Below, in pieces: positions 18,139-26,035 of a stretch of DNA of 64,000 nucleotides (position 1 is the stretch's first letter; each line of letters begins with the position of its first letter). The notes beneath the pieces were generated by a model. That model was not told the origin of the DNA and searched no databases. It worked only from the letters and a program-made list of their open reading frames with translations. A program made the translations under genes and the position numbers. The stretch comes from Pseudomonas sp. St316. Lineage in GTDB: Bacteria; Pseudomonadota; Gammaproteobacteria; Pseudomonadales; Pseudomonadaceae. The stretch is from the NCBI RefSeq assembly GCF_018325905.1, contig NZ_AP021901.1, positions 5,208,001 to 5,272,000 of the forward strand, written 5' to 3'.

Positions 18139-20190
18139 TTGAAGCTGGAACTCAAGAACAGCTTGTCTGTGAAGTTGCTCCGGGTCGTGCTCCTCTCGGC
18201 ATTGATCGTTGGCATGATCTTGAGCTGCGCCCAGATCGTGTTCGATGCCTACAAAACCAACCAGGCCGTCGCCAGCGACGCCCAGCGGATCCTCGACATG
18301 TTCCGCGATCCTTCGACCCAGGCCGTCTACAGCCTGGACCGGGAGATGGGCATGCAAGTGATCGAGGGCCTGTTCCAGGACGAAGCCGTACGCATGGCTT
18401 CCATCGGCCATCCACGCGAAACCATGCTCGCCGAAAAAACCCGGCCCTTGCAGCAGTCCGAAAGCCGCTGGCTGACCGACCTGATCCTGGGCAAGGAGCG
18501 CACCTTCACCACGCAACTGGTGGGACGCGGGCCCTATAGCGAATATTACGGCGACCTGAGCATTACCCTCGACACCGCCACCTACGGCGAGGGCTTCATC
18601 GTCAGTTCGGTGATCATCTTCATTTCCGGGATGCTGCGGGCCTTGGCCATGGGCCTGGTGCTGTACCTGGTCTATCACTGGCTGCTGACCAAACCGTTGT
18701 CGCGAATCATCCAGCACCTGACCGAAATCAACCCTGATCGCCCCAGCGCGCACAAAATCCCGCAGTTGCGCGGCCACGAGCAAAACGAGCTGGGCCTGTG
18801 GATCAATACGGCCAACCAACTGCTCGAATCCATCGAGCGCAACACGCACCTGCGCCACGAAGCGGAAAACAGTCTGCTGCGCATGGCCCAGTACGACTTC
18901 CTCACCGGCCTGCCCAACCGCCAGCAATTGCAACAGCAACTGGACAAGATCCTGGTGGACGCCGGACGCTTGCAACGCCGGGTGGCGGTGCTGTGTGTGG
19001 GGCTGGATGATTTCAAGGGCATCAACGAACAGTTCAGCTATCAGACCGGCGACCAGCTGCTGCTGGCCCTGGCCGATCGGCTGCGGGCCCACAGCGGCCG
19101 GCTCGGCGCACTGGCACGGCTGGGGGGCGATCAGTTCGCCCTGGTCCAGGCCGACATCGAACAGCCTTACGAAGCCGCCGAACTGGCCCAGAGTATCCTC
19201 GACGACCTGGAAGCGCCGTTCGCCATCGACGATCAGCAAATCCGCCTGCGGGCCACCATCGGCATCACCCTCTTCCCCGAAGACGGCGACAGCACCGAGA
19301 AACTGTTGCAGAAAGCCGAGCAGACCATGACCCTGGCCAAGAGCCGCTCGCGCAATCGCTACCAGTTCTACATCGCCAGCGTCGACAGCGAAATGCGCCG
19401 TCGTCGCGAACTGGAGAAAGACTTGCGCGAGGCCCTGGCCCGCGAGCAGTTCACCCTGGTGTACCAGCCGCAGATCAGCTACCGCGACCTGCGGGTGGTG
19501 GGTACCGAAGCCCTGATCCGCTGGCACCATCCCGAGCACGGCCTGGTGCCGCCGGATCTGTTCATTCCCCTGGCCGAGCAGAACGGCACCATTATCGCCA
19601 TCGGTGAATGGGTGCTGGACCAGGCTTGCAGGCAATTGCGCGAATGGCACGATCAGGGCTTCCTCGACCTGCGCATGGCGGTCAACCTGTCGACGGTGCA
19701 ACTGCACCACGCCGAACTGCCGCGAGTGGTGAACAATCTCCTGCAAATGTACCGGCTGCCGCCGCGCAGCCTGGAGCTGGAGGTTACCGAGACCGGCCTG
19801 ATGGAAGACATCACCACCGCTGCCCAGCATTTGCTGAGCTTGCGCCGCTCCGGGGCGCTGATTGCCATCGACGACTTCGGGACCGGCTATTCGTCCCTGA
19901 GCTACCTCAAGAGCCTGCCGCTGGACAAGATCAAGATCGACAAGAGCTTCGTCCAGGACCTGCTTGACGACGAGGACGATGCAACCATCGTCCGGGCCAT
20001 CATCCAGTTGGGCAAGAGCCTGGGGATGCAGGTCATTGCCGAAGGCGTCGAGACGGTCGAACAGGAAGCCTACATCATCGCCGAGGGCTGCCACGAAGGT
20101 CAGGGGTATTACTACAGCAAACCGCTGCCGGCGCGGGAATTGGGCCTTTACCTGAAGCAGGCCGAGCGCAGCAAGGTTTCCATCATCTGA
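18139..20190 (+). CDS. bifA: membrane-bound c-di-GMP phosphodiesterase BifA (degenerate GGDEF plus EAL)
   Basis: 683 residues starting at TTG 18139, with AAGGA eight bases upstream. Membrane helix 1 at about 12-34, a periplasmic segment to about 150, helix 2 near 155-180, and a HAMP-like linker precede the signalling domains. The GGDEF site is altered to GGDQF (residues 329-333), so no cyclase activity is expected. The EAL domain is complete: EALIRW at 457, EVTETGLMED, DDFGTGYSSL and AEGVET. P. aeruginosa BifA has the same GGDQF variant and lies next to sodB, as here; BifA lowers c-di-GMP and promotes swarming and biofilm dispersal. 293 bases separate it from sodB. Confidence 0.93.
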   Translation: MKLELKNSLSVKLLRVVLLSALIVGMILSCAQIVFDAYKTNQAVASDAQRILDMFRDPSTQAVYSLDREMGMQVIEGLFQDEAVRMASIGHPRETMLAEKTRPLQQSESRWLTDLILGKERTFTTQLVGRGPYSEYYGDLSITLDTATYGEGFIVSSVIIFISGMLRALAMGLVLYLVYHWLLTKPLSRIIQHLTEINPDRPSAHKIPQLRGHEQNELGLWINTANQLLESIERNTHLRHEAENSLLRMAQYDFLTGLPNRQQLQQQLDKILVDAGRLQRRVAVLCVGLDDFKGINEQFSYQTGDQLLLALADRLRAHSGRLGALARLGGDQFALVQADIEQPYEAAELAQSILDDLEAPFAIDDQQIRLRATIGITLFPEDGDSTEKLLQKAEQTMTLAKSRSRNRYQFYIASVDSEMRRRRELEKDLREALAREQFTLVYQPQISYRDLRVVGTEALIRWHHPEHGLVPPDLFIPLAEQNGTIIAIGEWVLDQACRQLREWHDQGFLDLRMAVNLSTVQLHHAELPRVVNNLLQMYRLPPRSLELEVTETGLMEDITTAAQHLLSLRRSGALIAIDDFGTGYSSLSYLKSLPLDKIKIDKSFVQDLLDDEDDATIVRAIIQLGKSLGMQVIAEGVETVEQEAYIIAEGCHEGQGYYYSKPLPARELGLYLKQAERSKVSII

Positions 20191-20211
20191 TTCCTCCCCT
20201 TGCGCCAGGCC

Positions 20212-20320
20212 CCCTGTAGAAACTGGCGAAGCCTGCGATCTTTTGATCTTGATCTTTCACTTGCAACTCAGTTGGCTGGGACAAGATCGCAGCCTCGCTT
20301 CGCTCGACAGCGCCTACGGA
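20212..20320. repeat. second repeat family (CTGTAGAA...GATCGCAGCC) inverted element
   Basis: Imperfect inverted repeat: CTGTAGAA...GCCTGCGATCTTTTGATCTT at the left and AAGATCGCAGCCTCGCTTCG...CGCCTACG at the right. It is a different family from the GTGGGAGCGAG REP. A related copy is at 35488-35600. Confidence 0.75.
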
Positions 20321-20383
20321 CGCTGCCGAAGGCGGCAATCTCGCATTATTAAATAAGAAATATTTACACCTGCAACCCTTTAC

Positions 20384-20410
20384 ACATAATGCAAATCTTT
20401 CGCATTATGT
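20384..20410. promoter_or_regulatory. inverted repeat, candidate operator upstream of the imelysin gene
   Basis: ACATAATGC and GCATTATGT form perfect 9-base arms with a 9-base spacer, ending 57 bases before the chosen ATG. It lies in an AT-rich stretch. Imelysin/IrpA genes are commonly iron-regulated, so Fur is a reasonable candidate, but the match to the 19-bp Fur consensus is only partial. Confidence 0.5.
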
Positions 20411-20467
20411 CGCAGTTTTGCGCACCCTCGCGCCAGTCCCATCCATCATCGAAGCAGGATGTTTGCC

Positions 20468-21808
20468 ATGATTCGTATGCCCCTGGCTACCGCCAGTCTG
20501 CTGGCTATCGCTATTTCCCTCGCCGGTTGCGGCGAAGGCAAAGACAAGGCCGCCGCGCCGCAAGCGCCAACGCCTGCCGCCAGCACCGCGGCACCGGTCG
20601 CCCCTGCTGCCGGCAAAATCGACGAAGCTGCCGCCAAGGCCGTAGTCGCGCACTATGCCGACATCGTCTATGCCGTCTACAGCGATGCCCAATCCACGGC
20701 AAAGACCCTGCAAACCGCCGTCGACGCGTTCCTGGCCAAGCCGAACGCCGAGACCCTGAAGGCCGCCCGGGCTGCCTGGGTCGCCGCGCGCGTGCCTTAC
20801 CTGCAAAGCGAAGTGTTCCGCTTCGGCAACACCATCATCGACGACTGGGAAGGCCAGGTGAACGCCTGGCCCCTGGACGAGGGCCTGATCGACTACGTCG
20901 ATAAATCCTACGAGCACGCCTTGGGTAACCCGGGCGCTACCGCCAACATCATCGCCAACACTGAAGTCCAGATTGGCGAAGACAAGGTCGACGTGAAGGA
21001 CATCACCCCGGAAAAACTCGCCAGCCTGAACGAGCTGGGCGGTTCCGAGGCCAACGTCGCCACCGGCTACCACGCCATCGAATTCCTGCTGTGGGGCCAG
21101 GACCTCAACGGCACCGGCCCGGGTGCGGGCAACCGCCCGGCGTCGGACTACCTGCAAGGTGCTGGCGCCACCGGTGGTCACAACGACCGTCGTCGTGCGT
21201 ACCTCAAGTCCGTGACCCAATTGCTGGTCAACGACCTGGACGAAATGGTCGGCAACTGGAAGCCGAACGTGGCTGACAACTACCGCGCCACCCTGGAAGC
21301 CGAACCCGCCGAAAGCGGCCTGCGCAAGATGCTGTTCGGCATGGGCAGCCTGTCCCTGGGTGAACTGGCGGGCGAGCGCATGAAGGTGTCCCTGGAAGCC
21401 AACTCGCCAGAAGACGAGCAGGATTGCTTCAGCGACAACACCCACAACTCGCACTTCTACGATGCCAAGGGCATACGTAACGTTTACCTGGGCGAATACA
21501 CCCGCGCCGACGGCACCAAGATGACCGGCGCGAGCCTGTCGTCCCTGGTGGCCAAGGCCGATCCGGCTGCGGACACCGCGCTCAAGGCCGACCTGGCCGA
21601 CACCGAGGCCAAGATCCAGGTCATGGTAGATCACGCCAACAAGGGTGAGCACTACGACCAACTGATCGCCGCCGGTAACACTGCGGGCAACCAGATCGTG
21701 CGCGACGCCATCGCCGCGCTGGTCAAGCAGACCGGTTCGATCGAACAGGCTGCGGGCAAACTGGGCATCAGCGACCTGAACCCGGACAACGCTGATCACG
21801 AGTTCTGA
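20468..21808 (+). CDS. imelysin-family (IrpA/IcmP-like) iron-regulated lipoprotein
   Basis: 446 residues from MIRMPLATASLL; AGCAGGA is eight bases upstream of this ATG, better than the ATG at 20459. The lipobox LAGC is at about residues 20-23 (ISLAGCGEG), so the protein should be a lipid-anchored envelope protein. The imelysin GxHxxE motif is GYHAIEFLLWG at 200-210. Two related helical halves are expected for this family; the second runs from about residue 230. In P. aeruginosa the homologue IcmP was described as an insulin-cleaving metalloproteinase. The family is linked to iron uptake. Confidence 0.88.
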   Translation: MIRMPLATASLLAIAISLAGCGEGKDKAAAPQAPTPAASTAAPVAPAAGKIDEAAAKAVVAHYADIVYAVYSDAQSTAKTLQTAVDAFLAKPNAETLKAARAAWVAARVPYLQSEVFRFGNTIIDDWEGQVNAWPLDEGLIDYVDKSYEHALGNPGATANIIANTEVQIGEDKVDVKDITPEKLASLNELGGSEANVATGYHAIEFLLWGQDLNGTGPGAGNRPASDYLQGAGATGGHNDRRRAYLKSVTQLLVNDLDEMVGNWKPNVADNYRATLEAEPAESGLRKMLFGMGSLSLGELAGERMKVSLEANSPEDEQDCFSDNTHNSHFYDAKGIRNVYLGEYTRADGTKMTGASLSSLVAKADPAADTALKADLADTEAKIQVMVDHANKGEHYDQLIAAGNTAGNQIVRDAIAALVKQTGSIEQAAGKLGISDLNPDNADHEF

Positions 21809-21826
21809 TCAACGCGAGCTACAAAA

Positions 21827-21919
21827 CCTGTGGGAGCGAGCTTGCTCGCGATGAGGGCATATCAGTCGACATCACGGTTGGCTGATCCGCCGCTATCGCG
21901 AGCAAGCTCGCTCCCACAG
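21827..21919. repeat. REP doublet (REPIN)
   Basis: Inverted pair of full GTGGGAGCGAGCTTGCTCGC copies between the convergent imelysin and sigma genes; an extra partial copy (GCTCCCACAG) lies at 21951-21960. Confidence 0.92.
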
Positions 21920-21982
21920 TGGTTTCTGGGGTTTCGCAAATGTGTGAACCGCTCCCACAGGCATTTCGTTGCTTGTCGGTCA

Positions 21983-23218
21983 TTACTGCAACCCCGCAAG
22001 CCGCCCTTCGATAAACCGCCGTTCCGGCAACTGCTGAGTCAACTCAAGCGCGCGTCGATACGCCGCCCTCGCCTCGTCCAATCGTCCCAGTTGACGACAG
22101 AATTCCGCCTGCGCCGCGTAGGCCAGGTGATAGTCGAGCAGTTCCCCGCGCCCCAGGATCGCCTCGACCAGGCGCAAGCCTGCTTCCGGTCCATCGCGCT
22201 TGGCCAAGGCGGCGGCGCGGTTGAGTTCGATCACCGGCGACGGCACGGCCCGCAACAACACATCATAAAGCCCGACAATCTGCAGCCAATCCGTCTGCTC
22301 TGCCGTCGGTGCTTCGGCATGCACCGCCGCAATCGCCGCTTGCAGGCAGTAGGGCCCGAAATGCCGGGTTTTCAGCGCTGCTTCCACCAACGCACAGCCC
22401 TCGGCGATCAGCTCGGCATCCCATAAGGATCGTGCTTGTTCATCCAGCAGGATCAGTTCACCGGTCGATGACGTTCGCGCCGGGCGCCGGGATTCGTGCA
22501 GCAGCATCAACGCCAGCAACCCCATGACCTCAGCCTCAGGCAGCAACTCCATCAGCAGGCGCCCGAGGCGGATGGCTTCGCGCGTCAGGTCTTCGCGGGT
22601 CAGCTCGGCGCCCATCGAGGCCGAATAACCCTCGTTGAACACCAGATAGATCACCCGCAGTACGCTGTCCAGCCGTTCCGGCAGTTCCGCGCGGGACGGC
22701 ACTTGGTAGGGAATCCCGGCATCGCGGATTTTCGCCTTGGCCCGCACGATACGCTGGGCGATGGCCGCCGGGGCGGCGAGGAAAGCCCGGGCGATTTGTT
22801 CGGTGGTCAGGTCGCAGACTTCCCGCAACGTCAGGGGCACCTGGGCATCCGCCGCCAGGGCCGGGTGGCAACAGGTGAAAATCAGCCGCAGGCGATCATC
22901 TTCCACGTCTTCGTCACTCCACTGGCCCTGCTCCAGCTCTTCGAGCTGGGCGATCAACATTGGCCGGGACGCGGCGAAACGCGCACGCCGACGCAAACTG
23001 TCGATGGCTTTGAAACGCCCGGCAGATACCAGCCAGGCCCGCGGGTTGTCCGGCACCCCGTCGCGCTGCCAGCGCTCGACCGCAATGAAAAAGGCCTCGT
23101 GCAAGGCTTCTTCGGCGAGGTCGAAGTCCCCCAGCAGGCGAATCAACGTCGCCAGGATCCGCCGCGAGTCTTGCCGATACACCTGCTCGACCCGCGCCTT
23201 GACCGTTTCGACCGACAT
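21983..23218 (-). CDS. ECF sigma factor of the ECF42 type with C-terminal TPR-like extension
   Basis: 411 residues, about twice a normal ECF sigma. Sigma region 2 spans about 10-80 (LIRLLGDFDLAEEALHEAFFIAVERW...NPRAWLVSAGRFKAIDSLRRR); region 4 about 120-175 (LTLREVCDLTTEQIARAFLAAPAAIAQR). The long C-terminal part (about 185-411) is helical and ends in repeat-like helices (YHLAYAAQAEFCRQLGRLDEARAAYRRALEL). The ECF42 group has this extension and sits beside DGPF-domain proteins, as here. The ATG overlaps the stop of a 31-codon frame (TGATG). No anti-sigma gene is present; in this group the extension controls activity. Confidence 0.93.
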   Translation of the reverse strand: MSVETVKARVEQVYRQDSRRILATLIRLLGDFDLAEEALHEAFFIAVERWQRDGVPDNPRAWLVSAGRFKAIDSLRRRARFAASRPMLIAQLEELEQGQWSDEDVEDDRLRLIFTCCHPALAADAQVPLTLREVCDLTTEQIARAFLAAPAAIAQRIVRAKAKIRDAGIPYQVPSRAELPERLDSVLRVIYLVFNEGYSASMGAELTREDLTREAIRLGRLLMELLPEAEVMGLLALMLLHESRRPARTSSTGELILLDEQARSLWDAELIAEGCALVEAALKTRHFGPYCLQAAIAAVHAEAPTAEQTDWLQIVGLYDVLLRAVPSPVIELNRAAALAKRDGPEAGLRLVEAILGRGELLDYHLAYAAQAEFCRQLGRLDEARAAYRRALELTQQLPERRFIEGRLAGLQ

Positions 23219-23313
23219 CAGTCGGACATGCCTTGGGGCTCGCTCCAGGCGCGGAAAATCTTCTGACGCGGGGCGTCGATGGATAACGCGTAAGGGGCAG
23301 CTGCAACGTTCAT
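23218..23313 (-). CDS. 31-codon leader ORF coupled to the sigma gene, possible AHSA1-domain remnant
   Basis: Open frame from the ATG at 23313, with AGGA eight bases upstream, ending in TGA that shares a base with the sigma factor ATG. It sits 27 bases after the DGPF gene. The peptide contains DAPRQKIFRAWSEP, which resembles the first helix of AHSA1/SRPBCC proteins but stops there. It is either a truncated remnant kept for translational coupling or a true small protein. The sigma ATG itself lacks a well-spaced ribosome site, which supports coupling. Presence of the frame is certain; function is inference. Confidence 0.6.
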   Translation of the reverse strand: MNVAAAPYALSIDAPRQKIFRAWSEPQGMSD

Positions 23314-23340
23314 GAATGCAGTCCTGTGTGTATTTATTGT

Positions 23341-23685
23341 TCAGGGGTTCAGTTGGCGCACCGGTCGCACCTCGACGCAGCCGACCCGAGCCGCCGGGAT
23401 ATTGCCGGCGACCTGGATGGCTTCGTTGAGGTCCTTGGCATCGATCAGGTAGAAGCCCGCCAGTTGCTCCTTGGTTTCGGCGAACGGGCCGTCGGTGATC
23501 GACAGCTTGCCGCCGCGCATGCGTACCGTGGTGGCGGTCTGCACCGACTCCAGGGCCTCGGCGGCCAGCATCCGCCCACTGCCCTGGATCGATTCAGCAT
23601 AGGCCATGCACTCGGCGTCCTCCGGACTGTCGGGCGAGTTGTGCAGCGTGTGTTCGTTGCTATACACCAGGCATAGATACTTCAT
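23341..23685 (-). CDS. DGPF-domain (YCII-related) protein of the ECF42 operon
   Basis: 114 residues from MKYLCLVYSNEHTLH; GGGAG lies before this ATG, and the in-frame extension upstream is not needed. The family motif ITDGPFAETKEQLAGFYLI is at about 62-80. DGPF proteins are the standard genomic partners and regulon members of ECF42 sigma factors. It is 67 bases downstream of the SnoaL-like gene and 27 bases upstream of the leader, in one minus-strand operon. The biochemical role of the family is not established. Confidence 0.9.
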   Translation of the reverse strand: MKYLCLVYSNEHTLHNSPDSPEDAECMAYAESIQGSGRMLAAEALESVQTATTVRMRGGKLSITDGPFAETKEQLAGFYLIDAKDLNEAIQVAGNIPAARVGCVEVRPVRQLNP

Positions 23686-23752
23686 GGAAGGCTCCCTGAG
23701 CGGATTGATCAACTATGGACGGCAGAATGAGGCTCAGCAAAAAAACCGACGG

Positions 23753-24187
23753 TCAGGGTTGCAGGTCGAACAGCGTCGTACCAGCCATCGGGTCGAATGG
23801 CGCGGACCAATGTTCATGGACGATTCGCCATTGCCCGGCTACACGCCGATAGCAGGCGGTCACGCGCATCCAGCAGGCCTGTTCCTCGCCTTTGTCGTTG
23901 GTGCCGCCGCAATAGGCCAGCCAATGGGCGAAGGCGATGTTCTCGGCCGGGGTAATCTTGACCTGATGGAAGTCGAACTTGTGCGGGCCGGGGCACATTT
24001 CCATGCAGGCCTGCCAATGGGCCCGGTAAGCGGTCTTGCCCTTGAATTGCAAGGCCTGGATGGCATCGAACGAGACGATGTCTTCGTCATAGAGGGCCAT
24101 GACCTTTTCAACGTCCTTGGCCATCACCGCTTGGCGATAGGTGTCGATCAGGGCCTGGATTTCGGTTTCGGTGGCTTGGGTATTCAT
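23753..24187 (-). CDS. SnoaL-like / SgcJ-EcaC family protein (NTF2 fold)
   Basis: 144 residues with GGAG nine bases before the ATG. The pattern IQALIDTYRQAVMAKDVEKVMALYDEDIVSFDA followed by a C-terminal RRVAGQWRIVHEHWSAPF strand is typical of the NTF2-like superfamily used for small-molecule binding or isomerase activity. It is the first gene of the ECF42 operon, 38 bases downstream of the predicted sigma promoter. The substrate is unknown. Confidence 0.87.
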   Translation of the reverse strand: MNTQATETEIQALIDTYRQAVMAKDVEKVMALYDEDIVSFDAIQALQFKGKTAYRAHWQACMEMCPGPHKFDFHQVKITPAENIAFAHWLAYCGGTNDKGEEQACWMRVTACYRRVAGQWRIVHEHWSAPFDPMAGTTLFDLQP

Positions 24188-24224
24188 GGTGATTCTCCGC
24201 AGGTTTTTGTTGAAGACACCCTTT

Positions 24225-24251
24225 GTCGTTTGGAAAAACGGCGAATCGACA
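24225..24251 (-). promoter_or_regulatory. candidate ECF42-dependent promoter
   Basis: Reading toward the SnoaL-like gene: TGTCGA (24251-24246), 17 bases, CGAC (24228-24225). This fits the ECF42 promoter pattern as I recall it (TGTCGA at -35, CGA/TC at -10). It lies 38 bases before the first gene of the sigma operon, suggesting autoregulation. Confidence 0.72.
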
Positions 24252-24328
24252 AGCCAACAAAAATAATTTCAAAGAAAAAATTCGCTAGAATCCAGGTCCT
24301 ATTCTGCTGGCAAACAACGGATGTTTTT

Positions 24329-24814
24329 GTGACCGCTCAGCTCGTCCCCTACGAAGACCTGACCCCGCTTCAACGCGAACAGGTCAGCGCCATCGAAATC
24401 CACCCCGAACAGATCAAGTTCGCCGGCGATATCCACGGTGCCCTGCACACGCTGCTGTCCAAGCCCGGCCCCGGGGTCAAGGGGTTTGCGCTATTGGCTG
24501 AAGAGGTGCCGGTGGCCTTCCTGCTGCTCAAGCGCCCACCGGTACTGCCCGCCTGGGCCAATGAACACAGCGCCACCCTGCATGCCCTGCAAGTCGATCA
24601 CCGGGCCCAGGGCAAAGGTTATGGCAAGGCCTGCCTGCAGGCGCTGCCCGCCGTGGCGCGAGCCGCCTGGCCGGAAATCCGCGGGCTGGAGCTCTCGGTT
24701 GACGCCGATAACGATTCGGCCATCGGCCTGTACACCCGGCTGGGCTGGGTCGACAGTGGCGAGGCCTACAAGGGCCGCATCGGTTACGAGCGGCGGATGG
24801 GGTTGGCGTTCTGA
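24329..24814 (+). CDS. GNAT-family N-acetyltransferase
   Basis: 161 residues from a GTG start at 24329. No in-frame ATG fits; the start is supported by the beginning of the conserved sequence TAQLVPYEDLTPLQREQV. The acetyl-CoA binding motif A is ALQVDHRAQGKGYGKACLQAL (about residues 87-107), followed by the ADNDSAIGLYTRLGWVDSG motif B. The substrate is unknown. It is divergent from the ECF42 operon and 35 bases upstream of the PPOX gene, with which it probably forms an operon. Confidence 0.85.
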   Translation: MTAQLVPYEDLTPLQREQVSAIEIHPEQIKFAGDIHGALHTLLSKPGPGVKGFALLAEEVPVAFLLLKRPPVLPAWANEHSATLHALQVDHRAQGKGYGKACLQALPAVARAAWPEIRGLELSVDADNDSAIGLYTRLGWVDSGEAYKGRIGYERRMGLAF

Positions 24815-24849
24815 TGGAACTTGACCCATAGACTCAGGATGAATGGCTG

Positions 24850-25455
24850 ATGTTGACGTCGATTGAACAGCTGGAAGCTCTTTATGGCCTGCCCCACGAG
24901 CGGGCCGTGCGCAAACAGATCCCCTTCCTGAACGAGGATTACCAGGCGATGGTCCGGGCCTCGCCCCTGGTGGTCATCGGTTCGGCAGGACCCGACGGCC
25001 TCGATAGCTCGCCCCGGGGCGATGTGCCGGGTTTCGTGCAGGTCCTCGACGAGCACACCCTGGCCTTGCCGGATCGCCCCGGCAACAACCGCATCGACAC
25101 CCTACGCAACGTCCTGCACGATCCGCGGGTATCGTTGCTGTTCCTCATTCCCGGGATTGGCGAGACCTTGCGGGTCAACGGTACGGCCCGGATCAGCGCC
25201 GAACCCGCGCTGCTGGAACGCTTTGCAGTCAACGGCAAGCCGGCTCGCACGGTGCTGCTGGTGACGGTCGAAGCGGCGTTTTTTCATTGTTCCAAAGCCA
25301 TCGTGCGCTCAGACCTGTGGAATCCGGCTCGCCATCTCGAGCGCTCGGCCCTGCCCAGCGCCGGGGCGATCCACAAGCGCTTGAATGATGGACAGTTCGA
25401 TGCCGAGACTTATGATCGTGAAGCACCTGCGCGGGTGCAGGCCAGCCTGTACTGA
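24850..25455 (+). CDS. PPOX-class FMN-binding pyridoxamine phosphate oxidase-like protein
   Basis: 201 residues. The split beta-barrel FMN-binding pattern is visible: PLVVIGSAGPDGLDSSPRGD (about residues 39-58), LALPDRPGNNRIDTLRNVL and LLFLIPGIGETLRVNGTARI. The C-terminus FFHCSKAIVRSDLWNP is typical of this subfamily, in which the substrate is not pyridoxamine phosphate. Likely a general flavin-dependent reductase. It follows the GNAT gene by 35 bases. Confidence 0.88.
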   Translation: MLTSIEQLEALYGLPHERAVRKQIPFLNEDYQAMVRASPLVVIGSAGPDGLDSSPRGDVPGFVQVLDEHTLALPDRPGNNRIDTLRNVLHDPRVSLLFLIPGIGETLRVNGTARISAEPALLERFAVNGKPARTVLLVTVEAAFFHCSKAIVRSDLWNPARHLERSALPSAGAIHKRLNDGQFDAETYDREAPARVQASLY

Positions 25456-25466
25456 AGCGGTGACGA

Positions 25467-25955
25467 TCAACTTGGCTTGAGCGGGATCCAGATCTCCAGG
25501 GTGCCTTGGCCGGTCCTGGGGTTGAAGTCCTCGCTGTAGCGCTCGAACTCCGGTAGCTCGGCCGCTGTATGGCCGGAATGTGGCAGCCACTCGTTCCAGA
25601 TGTATTGGAACGTGTCCGGTAGTTGTTTCAACGGCCCCTTGTGTTCGAAGACCGCGTAATACCCAGGCTGGATTTCGATCCAGCGGTATTGCTCCGGCAG
25701 ATCGTCGAGCCGGCTGATTTCCACGCCAGCGATGTATTCGAAACCGCCCTTCCCGTCCGGGTTGCAACACACGCCGTAGGTCACTTCATCTTTCTGCCCT
25801 GGCACCTTGCCGAGCCAGGGCAGGAACTTTTCCCAGAGCAAAGGGATGTCCTGGGCAGTGTCCTGGGTAAACCGAGCACCAAAGCCGGCGATAAGCTGAA
25901 AACGTCCCTGTTCAAAGCGTGGTTGGGCTGTGTAATCGCGTTTGTGCTTTTCCAT
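25467..25955 (-). CDS. GyrI-like / AraC effector-binding domain protein
   Basis: 162 residues from MEKHKRDYTAQPRFEQG; GGAG is nine bases upstream of this ATG. Features of the GyrI-like fold: the RFQLIAGFGARF strand near the start, the GYYAVFEHKGPLKQLPDTFQYIWNEWLP segment (about 99-126) and the C-terminal GTLEIWIPLKPS strand. There is no DNA-binding domain, so it is a stand-alone ligand-binding protein. It converges on the PPOX gene with only 11 bases between stops. Role unknown. Confidence 0.83.
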   Translation of the reverse strand: MEKHKRDYTAQPRFEQGRFQLIAGFGARFTQDTAQDIPLLWEKFLPWLGKVPGQKDEVTYGVCCNPDGKGGFEYIAGVEISRLDDLPEQYRWIEIQPGYYAVFEHKGPLKQLPDTFQYIWNEWLPHSGHTAAELPEFERYSEDFNPRTGQGTLEIWIPLKPS

Positions 25956-26035
25956 GCGGCAACACTCCAGCAAAACGTGAAGTCGGGTTTGGCAGTATAG
26001 AAGCCAAACCGTGATTGCCAGGGCCGTTTCGCTCG

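Noticed and set aside
18028..20094. A 688-codon open frame on the minus strand opposite bifA
   Set aside because: It is the complement of a highly conserved GGDEF/EAL gene in GC-rich DNA, His/Gln-rich and without domain motifs; long antisense frames are expected at this GC content.
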